Source of the DNA: Vandiemenella viatica
Lineage: Eukaryota; Arthropoda; Insecta; Orthoptera; Morabidae
NCBI GenBank assembly: GCA_031002005.1
Contig: JARYHS010009186.1
Span: 108,536,829 to 108,600,828 of the forward strand
Direction: 5' to 3'
Length of the DNA stretch: 64,000 bases
Within the stretch, counting starts at the first letter, position 1. Each line of letters begins with the position of its first letter. Shown here in pieces: positions 1-11,250 of the stretch. The notes beneath the pieces are model-generated. The model was not told where the DNA came from. It did no database searches and saw nothing but the letters and a program-made list of their open reading frames with translations. The position numbers were made by a program, and so were the translations under genes.

Positions 1-53
1 ACCTTGCACAGTTGCTAACCGCATGGGTTAGAATTACCACACACTAATAATTT

Positions 54-304
54 ACCTACCGTGGTGGGTGAACGGTTAACGTTCTGGCCTCGCATTCGGG
101 AGGACGTGGGTTCGAATCCCCGTCCGGGCATCCAGATTTGGGTTTTCCATGGTTTCCCCAAATCACTCCAGGCGAATGCCGGCATGCTTCCTTCAAAAAG
201 GCCATGGCCGAATTCTTTCCCGTTCTTTGCCCCAATCCCATCCCGCCTCTAATTACCTCGCTGTCTACGAGGCGTAAAGCCCAAGCAAAAAAAAAAAAAA
301 AAAA
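54..304 (+). mobile_element. tRNA-derived SINE, full length, with TSD
   Basis: This is a complete copy of the main SINE family of the window. The head is tRNA-like, with a B-box-type GGTTCGAATCC near 110-120. The conserved body runs through the ATTTGGGTTTTCCATGG block, and the copy ends in GAGGCGTAAAGC plus a poly(A) tail. The 11-bp direct repeat ACTAATAATTT flanks it at 43-53 and 305-315, which is a clear target-site duplication. Small ORFs across it are by-products of the repeat. The family is recognised only by internal comparison of copies here; I do not assign a published name. Confidence 0.88.
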
Positions 305-393
305 ACTAATAATTTCTCTATAACGGACAACACTCCAGGGATATCGGTCTTGTAACCTTATTTTCTGGTCACCCCTGATTTGTATCTGTTCAC

Positions 394-398
<5 letters not shown>

Positions 399-434
<36 letters not shown>

Positions 435-668
435 TAACTGCTTTACGTTTTTTTTTAACATCGAGGTCTTTAGAGACGGGAAAGGATGGGGGCCAAGGAA
501 TGGGAAGGAATTCGGCCATGGCGTTTTGAAGGAAGCATCCCGGCATTTGCCTGGAGTGATTTGGGGAAACCATGGAAAACCCAAATCTGGATGCCCGGAC
601 GGGGATTCGAACCGCCGTCCTCCCGAATGCGAGGCGAGAATGCTAATCGTTACATCGCCCCGCTCGGT
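399..668 (-). mobile_element. tRNA-derived SINE, minus strand
   Basis: Same family as the copy at 54-304 but inverted. The poly(A) tail appears as a T run of about 35 bases (399-433), followed by the 3' body, then the head with the B box in reverse complement near 605-620. It lies tail-to-tail with the first copy, only about 95 bp away, so a transcript through both could fold back. No exact flanking duplication was recognised. Confidence 0.86.
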
Positions 669-1609
669 TTCACATGGGGATCTGAACTATCTTCACACAT
701 TTGGAACGCTTAACTTCTCTTGAATCCAGAGTTGGCATATTCCACATGTCAGTTTGCATCAGGATGATGCGGTGGTTAAATTATTGTATACAGAAGTTCA
801 AGGATTAGGTGGACGATGATAAGTTTCTATGCCCGTAATTCCAAAGTCGGCAATTACCGGTGCTTGGAGGCAGGTAACTGATGTCACTACGCGGGGTGGA
901 CGTAATGCTACGTATTAGGAGAGCCGCATGCATTGTGAGTGGGAGTTGTCGGGCCGGTCGGCTATCTGCACAGTAGTTCGGGGAGGGTGGCTCGGGCGGA
1001 GATGGGCGCGCGCAGATATACGGAAATGAACAGATGATATCCCATAGCGCGCGCGGAATTGAAACATTTGCGGCTAATGAAATGTGAAACGTATTCCGCG
1101 GATCGTATTGCCCGGAGGAAATAAACAATTGGCCTCTGCCGAGCCGGCGTCCGCTCCTTTCGGGTAGCGTTTTGCGGTCCGCTCTATCTTAACGCCATCT
1201 CGCGGTCTGCGGTTACATTCGGGGATTAAAAGCCAGCGCCACAGGAGATTGCGCGTATTGTGCGCGGCTCTTGTTCGGTTTGCTTGTCGGAAAGGGTTTA
1301 AAGCGAGAGCGGGGTGTGCCGTAGCTCTGATAACGTATGTCAGTCACTATCTGGGGAAACACCATGGGATAAGCTGCAACTTAATCTCTTCTCTCCCCCA
1401 GCAATAACGCACGTGCACCTGAAGTCATTACACCTCCAACATTGATCACATAATCACTGACGCATTGCTTTTATCGGGTAGTGGCACTAGTTGGTAGTTA
1501 AACTCGACGGCATGTATCTTCATGGTAAAGCTACATTTTCTTTTCGTTATTCTGTGGATATCCACATGTATTATGTGTTATATAGGTATAATGCGCTGTC
1601 CCTCAGACC
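669..1609. other. Non-coding stretch with a GC/CpG-rich island at about 840-1330
   Basis: No gene is recognised. The section from about 840 to 1330 is much richer in G, C and CpG than its AT-rich surroundings, with several GCGCGC-type runs. The open frame on the minus strand (805-1128) has no recognisable domain. It resembles a dozen similar islands elsewhere in the window. A cis-regulatory role is an inference only. Confidence 0.4.
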
Positions 1610-1761
1610 TCACATCCGGCCGGCCATCCAGATTTTGGATTTCCATAGTTCCCCCAAATCATTCCTGGTTTGTTCCTTCAAAAAGACAATGGCCAAATTC
1701 CTTGCCCCCAAGCTTTTCCCTCATCTACTGTTCTCGATGTCGTTGAGGCCTAAAGCTTCAG

Positions 1762-1823
<62 letters not shown>

Positions 1824-1854
1824 AAAAAAAAAAAAATAATAATAATAATAAAAA
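1610..1854 (+). mobile_element. tRNA-derived SINE, 5'-truncated, very long A tail
   Basis: The body of the main SINE family begins within the CCGGCCATCCAG block, so most of the tRNA-like head is missing. The middle is diverged and slightly deleted. The tail is an uninterrupted A run of 58 bases (1764-1821) followed by further A-rich sequence and an (AAT)n stretch. Long pure A tails often mark younger copies, but the body here is worn, so the tail has probably expanded as a microsatellite. Confidence 0.8.
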
Positions 1855-4800
1855 TGTGATTATAGAGCGTTCACAAACTAAAACTACCTCTTCCTCGTTT
1901 TCGCAGAGATTCGCTTCTGTCTTACAAAATAAAATTAAAAAATGAATCGGGTAGAATATTGAGTTATTTGAAAACCAAGGATTTTTTTAATAACCAAGCA
2001 AAAATAAAAGCAGTAAAGTAAACACCAACAAGAAAATTTAATTAAAAAAACGCTACAGACAAACAATCGTAGAAAATTAATTGTTCTGCGAAAATTAACA
2101 AAATTATCATTAAAAGTATCATTATTGTGAAACTCGGTAAAAAAGATTCGTAAAGTGATGTTTATTTTCTTAGAAATCTATATGTCAGTTTTCTTTTTTA
2201 TATATAGAATTTTTCAAATAGAATTAGTTATACAACATTGCCGTGCACTAGTATAAAACCTACTCATTTAATGATGTGTCATTATCAAACTAATGCCATT
2301 ACAATATTTTGTTGGTATGGGGGTTAATGAGGGAATCAGAGAACGAGATATAGCCTAGTAGTACTTATTTTCTAGCATAGTATTCGTGAAAATCGAAGTA
2401 TAAGATTCTGAACTAGCTTTTACTATCACTTTGAAAGTTTTCTTCCAGAATGTTTAATTTCAGCGTTAATTTCATTTACCACACAAGAGGCGTACAGTGG
2501 AATGAAAGATCCAACTTAATGCTAATTTACATCAATATTCGGTATTTTTGAACAGTGAAAATATGTCAAAAGAATGTATAATTCAAAATTGGAAGGGAAG
2601 ACGCCTCAAAGAATACCATGGTATAATTGGGTTAAGGCAATAAGAAACAAGTGATGCAGACAGAGGATTGAAATGAAGAATAGTGGAATAGGAAGAAGCG
2701 TAGAAGGACAGAAAACACTGGAAAAGTTTGTTCCATGCGGAAAAGGCTGAAAGCTAGCCATTGTATTTATGTCATAGAGTATCAAAACGACGATCCTGTT
2801 CATATTGTCACACATTCATCAGGTTAGCAGTGAGATAGCTTGGGAGAAGATTATAATGAGAGAGAGCTAACCAGCGGTCCCCATCAGTTTCTAGGCTGGT
2901 GCTTAGTTCACCATTCAAACAAAATTGCATGTTTCCATCAATATCATAACGAACTTTATTTGAAAACCCAGATTTTTTCTTCGTTTTGTTTCGTCCAGCA
3001 TATGCGAGCAAGTTTATTTCCTCTTCTGATGTCCTTTTTTAGTTACTTAATCGAAATATTCTTATCGTATTTCAAAAATAACACCACTTGCAACCACTGA
3101 CGGTACAGAAACACAAAACAGTTAACATGGTTATAGTCAGCTGACTGATGCAAGCTGTGTTTCAATAACTAAACGCAAGGGAGATTTATGGTCTTACCAT
3201 TTCTCTCGGCATTTGTAAGGACTCCACAACGATTATAAGCGTCTGGATGGCCTCTACGTAGCCAGTTTTATAGATGTTAGGCGTTGACGTTTATAACTGG
3301 CAGGAAGATAATGGTTTTGATTACATGAATTTTCTTTGTTTGCTTTTCTTATTTGTCGAACCAGTTTACAGTCGTAGAACCAGTTTACAGTTCTTTAAAT
3401 CTAACTTTTTACGTTTGTACGATAAGAGCAACCGACATTAGGTAAATTACAAAAGTCACAGACATATTAGAAAAGACATCATCCTCGAATTAACAATGGG
3501 GCGGCTATATTGTGCGGAGAAAAAAAAAATGGACAAAAACAGTGTTAAAGTGGAGCCCAACAGATCACCACAGACCGAGAGGAAACCACCACACCTAAGG
3601 GACAAGGACATTCGCGGGGTAGTCGGAGTTAACTGGCAGAATATCACCCAAGATCGTGTGACCTAGAGAAGACTGCTTAAGGTCTACCCGGACTCATGAC
3701 TTTAAGAGACCACAGCAGTTAGTGATTAAAATGGCTTATTATGATAATGATGACAAAAAGTGGCCGTTGTTGGAATATAATATTTTTTGTGTGGAAAAAC
3801 TGATAAATTATTTTTAAAGCACCCTAAAACCCCAACCATAACCACAAACGACGTACGATATTGCAGATAATAAATGAGCTGTGGATTGAAGATAAAATAA
3901 CATAATTATTCCTGGTGATTTTAGTCAACATCAAGAAATTCCTATCACGACCTCCACGTTCTTCCTACCTCACCCAGAACGATTTTTTGTGAGAGATTAT
4001 GCAAAAGATTCAGTGTTTAAGCCTCCTTTACCAACAAATCTACCAGAACAGCGAGCTAGCGTCAACAGTACTTTTGAACTGTTTGATACGAACATACCGC
4101 ACCGTGTGTGCCAAGAACATGATGATCGACTTGACATCTGCAGAATCAGTAAGGAGACACACATGGAGCACTTGTAATATGTCAAAAAAACTTTTGGAGT
4201 TTTTCCATACGACTGTAACGTTTTTTGACAAAATGTGTATTATAATTTCGTAAGCTCACTCACCTCGATAACTATTGGCAGGAGAGCGGTGACGTCACAC
4301 ACCGGCCTTCGCTTGCAAATTAATAGTGGCCAGAGATATGTTAGAAATGAGAGGTTATGTATACAGTTTAATAGCTAAGCACGTACTATGAAATTAATTG
4401 CCAGAATTACTTAACTTTTACTTTCATTCTTAAAATATGGAAAAATTTACGCCAGTAAAAACGCGTAACTACATTTCAGTAACATCTCGTTGATGGCTAT
4501 AAAACAACTTAAAGAAATTTAAATTACTCATGGTCTCTGCAGTATCAACGAATGCCAATTGTCACTCCGGCCTAAGTAAATTTCAATTTAATAAAAACTT
4601 CCGCTAATATTGCAGCTTGGCCAAAGTTTTATTTGGTTTTTACGTATTTTACTGACCTCTTTTGCTAATGGTCTTTGTTCGTGTTCACCACATTTGAGTT
4701 ATCAGATTATTTAAACTGAACATCATGTTACCTAAACGAGTATTCTGGCAATTCATTTTTTCGGAGTTTCTTAACTATTTAATAATCTGGACTTCATAGT

Positions 4801-5114
4801 AAGTTCTCTGATCGGTTCACGCGATGGCAAAAGAATACAGTACGAATTTTTGGTTAGCTTCAAGAGCAACATGATATTTTTGAAGCATTTGTTGCTGCGA
4901 TGGATGATCACTCTCCCTTTAAATTAAATAGAAATTGTTCCAATTCTGTAGAGCGAACCTTTAGGGTCAAATAAAAGTCAAGTTTGTATTCCGGCCAGTT
5001 ATAGAGTCTAGCAATCACGACCGTTGAACAATTAGACGACCGTCTCTGAGCGTGTTTAATGCGTTTTTATGTTCTTCGAGCTCAAGGGATTTTACTGAAA
5101 TTTTGCAAAGTTAT
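1855..5114. other. AT-rich non-coding stretch, nothing recognised
   Basis: About 3.2 kb without a recognisable gene, RNA or element. A segment near 2590-2820 has faint LINE-tail flavour (charged short frames with many stops) but not enough to call. Short ORFs at 3989-4253 overlap on both strands and show no family motif. This is probably intronic sequence upstream of the LMO exon. Confidence 0.5.
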
Positions 5115-5311
5115 TTTTTTATACTTATGGCTTTACGCCTCGTCGACGTCGAGGTCATTAGAGGCTGGATAGGCCTGGGGACAAGGAAAGGGAAGGAATT
5201 TGACCATGGGTAACCATGGAAAACCCAAATCAGGATGCCCGGACAGGGATTCGAACCGGCGTCCTTCCAAATGCGAGGCCAGAGCGTTAACCGCTCAACC
5301 ACCACGCTCGG
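5115..5311 (-). mobile_element. tRNA-derived SINE with internal deletion, minus strand
   Basis: The tail end GGCTTTACGCCTCGTCGACG is at 5130-5150 and the head with the reversed B box is near 5245-5260, ending in the CCACGCTCGG head motif. The section normally holding the CTTCCTTCAAAA and ATTTGGGG blocks is missing (the jump is near 5205), so this copy is about 50 bp short. The family tail variant with a CGTCGACG motif is shared with the copies at 25577, 53763 and 11251, suggesting a subfamily. Confidence 0.82.
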
Positions 5312-5611
5312 TTCCACAGTTAACCCTTAGGGTGATACAGAGGTCAAATTCGTATTTGGCAAGGTCAAGTCTGTCATTGTCATACTCATAACCTTTGACC
5401 CTAAAAAGTTGAACTATTCTTGACCCGTGACCTTACGCAAAAAAGGTCACGTGCTTACACTAGTGTCAAATAATATAGCTGCAGTAAATTTATGAAATCG
5501 CTTCAATCATTTATAATAACCTGTATCTTTAGAGTCGGGAAGGAGAAATTGAAATGGACAACATTATACAGAATGGACAGAATTATACCTTAGGTGATAA
5601 ATGCAGAGGTC

Positions 5612-5856
5612 GAAATCTACCTGTTAGACCAAACATCTGTACTCATGTTTGGAATGCTCTGTGAGATCTTTCCGTGATTCGTCGAGATTCGTTCTTGAAA
5701 TCTACCTGTTAGGAATGCCCTATGAGATCTTTTAGCGAATCGTCGATAATCGTTCTTGAGATCTACCTATTGTGAGATCATTTCGTGATTCGTCGAGACT
5801 CGTTCTTGAAATCTACCCTATAGGAATGCCATGCGTGGTTCGGCGAGACTCGTACT
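5612..5856 (+). repeat. Degenerate four-unit tandem repeat
   Basis: Four head-to-tail units start at 5612, 5697, 5758 and 5808, with lengths of about 85, 61, 50 and 49 bp. Each unit opens with GA(A/G)ATCTACC and closes with a version of CGTCGAGACTCGTTCTT. Units shorten by internal deletions of the GGAATGC and TGAGATC blocks. The array abuts the GC-rich island that starts near 5857. No known satellite is recognised. Confidence 0.7.
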
Positions 5857-6290
5857 AGAGTTAGATACCCCTGTGATGGTATTAAAGCCGTGTGGGGATT
5901 GCCCCGCGCGTTATCGGATGCCGGGTCCTGCTCCGGCGCCGCTAACGTGTAATTCCGCGCGGCGCGGTTCCTTCCTTCCGCAATTGCGGGCCGCGGTGAG
6001 CCGCGGGCGGGTATTGTGCGGGCGTGACAGCCGCGAGGCGGTCATTACAGCCAGTGTTTTAATCAGCAGGTGCAAGCGCGCGCGCGCGCACCATTAGTGT
6101 TGGCTGAGATGCTTGTGGGCTCAACAATCTCGCAAACAAAAAACAAAAATGAGAAAAAAGCGGGGGAAAAACTAGTCCGCCCGCCTCAAGAGCGTTTCAT
6201 TAACCGTTCCCTGGTGCCCGGCGTTGCACCGGGTTCCTCGTTCCGAACAAAAGGTAAGTAGTTCACCCCATAGTTCCGCAACTGGGTCTC
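5857..6290. other. GC/CpG-rich island without a convincing gene
   Basis: A sharp rise in GC and CpG content follows the tandem repeat, including GCGCGGCGCGG and a (CG)n-like run GCGCGCGCGCG near 6078-6088. Frames of 60-88 codons exist on the plus strand but carry no recognisable domain and look like GC-driven openings. It lies about 2 kb upstream of the LMO exon. It could be an alternative first exon, promoter or enhancer; none of these is shown by the sequence. Confidence 0.4.
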
Positions 6291-7665
6291 ATTTACTGGT
6301 ACAAATTCACGGTTCGTTAGCGACTCTGATCTTCATAGAACCAAACGTTGGGACGAATCACCAGTGCTATTCAGTGACGTGGATCAGAGATGGTACCAGC
6401 GTATAAAATAAATAAAATTGGAACGATAAAAGGCATCATAGTATTCCTCACTAGTATTATCTCGCTGCTTCGTCCGGGTGAACATTTATGAGCATAGTAT
6501 TGTGTTTGCCCTTTTTTTTTTTTCTAGTAGCAAATCGTACCCGTTTGTAAAGTGGTATTTTTGTAACATTTATCGCAAATTATATCCCACAATTTCGTTA
6601 TGGTTATCCCACTGGTAGTATTTGAATTAGTCGTTCCATTAACGTCTTACGTATAATCTAACATACTATAATTCAGAATAGGCCTTTTCAAGAAATAAAA
6701 ATCCGAAGTTACGAAGTCAAAAAGACAATATTAACTGAATCCAAAGAGTGGAGTGTTTATCTCTGTTTTAGCGTGATCTTTGGTTGGTATCTCTTAGAGT
6801 GATCATCTGAGATGCATTGTGATCTGTGGCGCCTGTCTGTTTCCTAGTAGAACGAATAATCATTTCCTGCTCTGATCCTCAGTTTTGAGGAGTGATACGA
6901 CATATCAGAGATTTTAAGCTGGCTCATAAGCTTTAAAACGGTGAAAAACCCATAAAAATTGGATCGGTAAAGGGACAAACAGACAGAGTCCACTTAAAGA
7001 TAATACTTTAATTCTAGAGATGTGAAAAATGCAGTATTTTCAGAACGAGTGCTTCAGTTTTAAACATGTAAAGTACATGCTTGGTTTCCCAAACTATCAG
7101 ATGCCAAATTCCACTAAGGATTGAACAATCTAGTGGAAGACGAATTGAAACCAATGACAGGTCAGAAGAAGAATTCAATCTCATGGAGACTTGCGATTTG
7201 TTTATTTTGATTACAATAGTAGATCGAAAACACTACGTTATTATAGTTATATTTGCTATATCATAGTTTAAAATTTTCCTGAAGCTTAACGTAAAGTAGA
7301 TTCAATCCGCAGCTTTCACGCAGGACAAATTGATTAACAAGTTTCTGTAGCAGTGCATGAAATTACGATCGCATTTCAAAACTTTGAATGTGATGATTGA
7401 TTGTTTCGATGCCCTAGTAAGCGTCTCTTGCTTGATGGTTTAGACGTTACCGACTGAAACTATTTTTTAACATCAAACTCGTCACCTTACATAAATATCT
7501 AATATCCTTTATTTTTGGAAGCTTCTGAATTATATAGTGATTTTATTTTTAAAATACTTTGTTAACAAATCTTAAAATGTATGAGGTTTTGCTGCACGGT
7601 AGTGATGAATAGGTAATAACAAAAAAGTCACATTGAAGTACCAAAAATGCAATCGTTACTATAAT
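6291..7665. other. AT-rich non-coding stretch, nothing recognised
   Basis: No gene, RNA or repeat family is recognised in these 1.4 kb. The only long frame (7081-7266) has no motif. Probably intronic sequence upstream of the LMO exon. Confidence 0.5.
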
Positions 7666-7870
7666 TCATAGGATGTGCCCGAGAAGACAGAATAAGAAAC
7701 AATGATATCGGGGAGGATCTTAAAATGTTCTCAATAGACGAAAGAATTTAGGAAATGAAAAGAAGTTAGATCGCCTATCAGGAAGAAGAGAATGGAAATA
7801 ACGGAGACGTTTGTTGGAACAGCCCAGAACGGGACTGAGGGCCTGATGTACACGAAACGGAAGAAGATCT
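7666..7870 (+). mobile_element. Non-LTR retrotransposon relic (C-terminal tail)
   Basis: Conceptual translation with breaks gives RIRNNDIGEDLKMFSIDERI, which resembles the tail of insect endonuclease/RT non-LTR elements, where a D-R-x-R-N-x-x-I-R motif is followed by a K-W-x-x-H-x-x-R-M segment. Stops and frame changes follow within a few codons. No reverse transcriptase core is present, so this is a short dead 3' fragment. The family match is from memory of the motif, not a search. Confidence 0.5.
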
Positions 7871-8237
7871 TTCTTTTTCTGTTATTTCCTAGGAGGCTTC
7901 AAGAGATATTCAACGTTTTACTGTATTGAATATTGTAAGAGTAACTCCGTTCGTAACTAATTGAGAAAGAAAAAAGTGGATTTAAATGTTTTATAACCCA
8001 ATCCGAAAATCCATTGCCCATGACTACAGCTGACGTTGCCGATGTTTCTTATTGCCAAATAATTTTACAAAATTTTTGTTGGAAACTTCCGTAAAATCTC
8101 AAGTTTTGCACTAGGTTAGCTGTCGATGAGTCAGAGTGAGAACTTTTCGTAAATGATAGTATTGTGACTCAAAATATTAATTGTGTGTGTGGACGCAATC
8201 AGGAGTTGTATTACATGTTGTACTTGGTGTGTTGCAG

Positions 8238-8965
8238 AGCTGTGCGCGGCGTCGGGCCCGCACGCCGGCAAGCTGGCTACTGCAGCCATGAACCCTCACT
8301 ACCACGCCTACACGGAGCTGGCGAGCCCCCACTCGCCGCCTCCGGACAACAGCGCCTACCACCCGCACCACCACCACCACCACCATCACCACCACCACGC
8401 GCCGCACCCGGGCGTCGGCGGCGGCCCGCCCGGCGGCGGCGGGCCCGTCAGCAACGGCCACGTGCTGGGGGGCGGCGGGGGCGGCCCGCAGGACCACCAC
8501 GGCGGCGGCGGGCACGGCGGCTTCGGCGGCGGCCCGCCTCCGGGAGGCCCTCAGCAGCAGCAGCCGCCACCTCAGCTGCACCCGCACCACCAGCACCACC
8601 TCAACAATGCCAACAACAACAACAATAATAACAACAACAATAACAACAACAACGCCAACACCGCCAACAACAACAACCCGGTGACAGGCGCTCCGCCCGG
8701 CCAGACGGCGGGGCCCAACCCCAACAACAACGGCGGGGGCGGGCCCGGGGGCGGCAACGGCAGCTGCTCCGCGGGGGGCGGCGCCGTCAAGGTGTGTGCG
8801 GGCTGCGGGGGGCAAGATCGTCGAGCGCTTCCTGCTGCACGCGCTCGATCGCTACTGGCACAACGGCTGCCTCAAGTGCTCCTGCTGCGGCGCCATGCTC
8901 GCGGACATCGGCGGCTCCTGCTTCACCAAGGCCAACATGATCCTCTGCAAGAACGACTACATCAG
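8238..8965 (+). CDS. LMO4: LMO4-like LIM-only protein: exon with N-terminus and LIM domain 1 (frame broken)
   Basis: The exon follows a splice acceptor (TTGTGTTGCAG ending at 8237; the immediate context is GTGTTGCAG) and ends before a donor (ATCAG/GTCAGT at 8966). The likely start ATG is at 8288 with context GCCATGA, although the frame stays open to the exon edge, so an upstream exon could add residues. The protein begins MNPHYHAYTEL, then has 11 His (about residues 27-37), Gly/Pro-rich and Gln/Pro segments, and a long Asn tract (about 108-132). The LIM domain begins with CAGCGG near residue 170. It shows the zinc ligands C-x2-C, the H-x2-C-x2-C of WHNGCLKC, then a further C-x-C-C, and finally C-x2-D in ILCKNDYI. 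The wording matches LMO4 better than the LMO1-3/Beadex group. LMO4 proteins are nuclear adaptors that bind LDB/Chip-type cofactors through two LIM domains; the second LIM is not in view. The frame changes after CAGCGG because the G run at 8807-8812 has six bases where five keep the domain open. That may be a sequencing or assembly error. The exon ends two bases into a codon, fitting an AG/G arginine as in the family. Confidence 0.82.
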
Positions 8966-9149
8966 GTCAGTGGCGCTGCGAGCAGACACGCTCTCCCACA
9001 ATCGTAAATACCCAGTATCTTGATCTATTACGCGGCGAAGGCTAACCGGCATTACCTAGACACTATTAGTTTGTCAGTTTTTTATAGCTTGTACGTTTGT
9101 GTCTCTACCCTATTAACGCTCATCTGGCGGCTCAATGTCACGTTCCCCT
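8966..9149. other. Start of the LMO intron
   Basis: Sequence just after the GTCAGT donor. No element is recognised. The intron seems to extend to the window end, because no second LIM exon was found on the plus strand. Confidence 0.55.
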
Positions 9150-9330
9150 CGCTTAGCTTTTCAGCTCACCACCCCTCCCACTGTCTACCCCACCCAGCAG
9201 ACCACTGTGTCCAAGCAAGCAAGTGGCAAATTTATCAACGGGAACTGTTTCCCCTTCGCATGTAGGGGTAAGGCCAGCGGAGTGGGAAGGCTGCCTCTGT
9301 TAACTGAACGAAATATAACAGGCCAGTCGC
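9150..9330 (+). repeat. Dispersed repeat, copy 1 (unclassified)
   Basis: This stretch shares ordered blocks with 20640-20915: CAGCAGACCACTGTGTCCA, then CCTTCGCATGTAGGGGTAAGG, then CTGTTAACTGAACG. Spacing between blocks is similar in both copies. It has no coding frame of note. It may be the 3' region of the retrotransposon relic that follows, but no link is proven. Confidence 0.5.
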
Positions 9331-9499
9331 CATATCTGTCTGTCCTTTCACCACATCACCATTATTATCAGTGTTCTGCCCCAAGGCATATTTCCACTTG
9401 TTAGGTCTCCTGTCTATTGCCCTTCTTTTAAAGTCAATATAATTTCCGCTTCCCCTGAAGTCATCTGTGGTTTTGTACCTCCTCCCTCCCCTCACTCTC

Positions 9500-10130
9500 C
9501 TCCTACAAACCAGTCACTACAAGGCCTCTGTCAACAAGCACTTTAATCACGACGAATCTTTCTTTTAAATCTTACAGTAGTTTCCTCCACCAACCCTTTA
9601 CAGCACTTTAATATTACTCATTTTTTTTCCATTCAGCTTATTCTCTAAATTCTCCTCCATATCCACATCTCAAACGCAACTATCCTTTTTTCATCCTCTC
9701 GTCTGTGACCCCGTCTATGCCCTATATAGTGCCATACTCCGTAAAAAGAACACTTGCTAAATCTTTTCCTCAGTGTTTCATATAGTTTTCCAGTTAATAA
9801 TTTACTCTTCCTATTGAACATTTCCTTTGCTACAGTAATACGAATTTTAATCTCTTGGTGAAATCTCGAGTCATCAGTGATTGTACTTCGGAGAAATATA
9901 AATGATCTTACTTGGCTGATATTAATTTTTCCTAACTTAATATGTACCAGTTTCCTTTATTTACCAATCAGCATACTGTATCGTTTCTCCTTCCATAATT
10001 CTCACAAGCTACATTTAGAGCTTTCACCAAAATTCGTTTAATCATCTGATTTTCCTCTAGGTCTATTATCTACCGTAGTTCCATTGGTTGTTATTCCCAG
10101 ACTTATCTGGGTCGTCTGTTCTGTGACACT
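9500..10130 (-). mobile_element. Non-LTR retrotransposon relic, C-terminal region
   Basis: On the minus strand a broken translation reads MKKRIVAFEMWIWRRI near 9690-9640. This resembles the AFEMWCYRRMLKI segment in the better preserved element at 40096-41270. It is followed by a segment like KGLVEETTVRFKRK. Stops and frameshifts are frequent. Its relation to the other copies is as a cousin rather than the same subfamily. The limits are approximate. Confidence 0.5.
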
Positions 10131-10209
10131 TTTTAAGTTCCTCAGCTTCTTTCTCCATTAATTCTCCTTTTCATTTCTACATTTCATAAGTGATTACACT
10201 CGCACGTCG

Positions 10210-10213
<4 letters not shown>

Positions 10214-10260
<47 letters not shown>
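10214..10260 (+). repeat. Poly(A) run, 47 bases
   Basis: An uninterrupted A homopolymer. It is a likely relic tail or an expanded mononucleotide repeat. No SINE body of the main family is attached on its 5' side. Confidence 0.9.
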
Positions 10261-10261
<1 letters not shown>

Positions 10262-11250
10262 ATTCCTACAGCCTTCAATATATTTACAGCTCTTTCTTCA
10301 ATTTCCTGTGTTTGACTCCTGCAACAGTATACTCTGAACTACTGTGTTTCATATTCTCCTTCATTTCCCTCTAATTACGTCTGAAAACCATAGTAAACCA
10401 TTTAGTTTCTGTGTTACCTTTCTTGGTTGTCCAGTTCCTTTTTCTAATAACAAAAAATATGAACAATATTTATCTTTAAATTCTGAAAATTATTCTTGTA
10501 TAAACAATAAACAAGTTATTAAATTCAACAGTGATTACTATTGTCTGTTGAGTCAGAAAGAACTGTTAAGGCATGGAAATGGATATCAGAACTCGAGTGT
10601 CTTCGATGTATATACTGTGGTTACAATCAAAGGTTTGACTGTGCATCGGATACTTTTGCTACAGGTGGTAAAAAAGAAAAGTTTATTTGATTTTGCTCGC
10701 CACGACTTTTAAATAAGCACATATGTCGTCTTCTTGCATTATTTGCTTTTTATTAGGAATGTTATCATTTCTCTTGAGTTTTATTCTGAATACCAAATTA
10801 CCTTCAATCATAATGTGGGGAGATCTGATTTGAGATAAAATATCATTTCGCCTCTAATGTACCCCCTTCTTTTGTAACTGCGAGCAGCACAATTTTACAG
10901 ATATGCCAGTAGTTTTTGAGTTAATTTAGTGTTCCTTTGATCCACGTTCCTAGGATGTTTTTGTTACACTCAAAGTTATTAATCATAGCGAAACAAATAA
11001 TGTAACTACAATACGTCATTGCTTACGCATTTATGAGCACTACAGTTTAGATCTTGCTCAGTTCATCCTGATTTGTTTCTTATGGTTGACTGAAATCATT
11101 GCAGACAACTCGTATGGTTCTTCAATATAAAAATGTATTTCGTAATCATATATCCCCTCCGGCATTTACTTGTTCTAAGGTATTAGATGTCAAAAAACAG
11201 TAAATCCTAGAAGCCATAAACCAGTTCAATTCCTGGTGCAAATTATAATT
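10261..11250. other. AT-rich non-coding stretch, nothing recognised
   Basis: The longest frame (10344-10712, 122 codons) has no recognisable domain and biased AT-rich composition. I see no evidence that it is a gene. Confidence 0.5.

Noticed and set aside
110..130. tRNA gene candidates at each GGTTCGAATCC
   Set aside because: These are B boxes of SINE heads; the cloverleaf is incomplete and each is followed by the SINE body.
138..584. Recurring small peptides such as MGFPWFPQITPG in several places
   Set aside because: They recur because the SINE body recurs; the frames are not conserved by codon and are broken in most copies.
2590..2820. Possible LINE tail near 2.6-2.8 kb
   Set aside because: Short charged peptides between stops, but no motif I can name; too weak to list as a mobile element.
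8177..8815. Long minus-strand and alternate plus frames over the LMO exon (Val/Ala-rich and Pro/Arg-rich)
   Set aside because: They are shadows of the CAC/GGC/AAC codon repeats in the real frame, with no domain and no start context.
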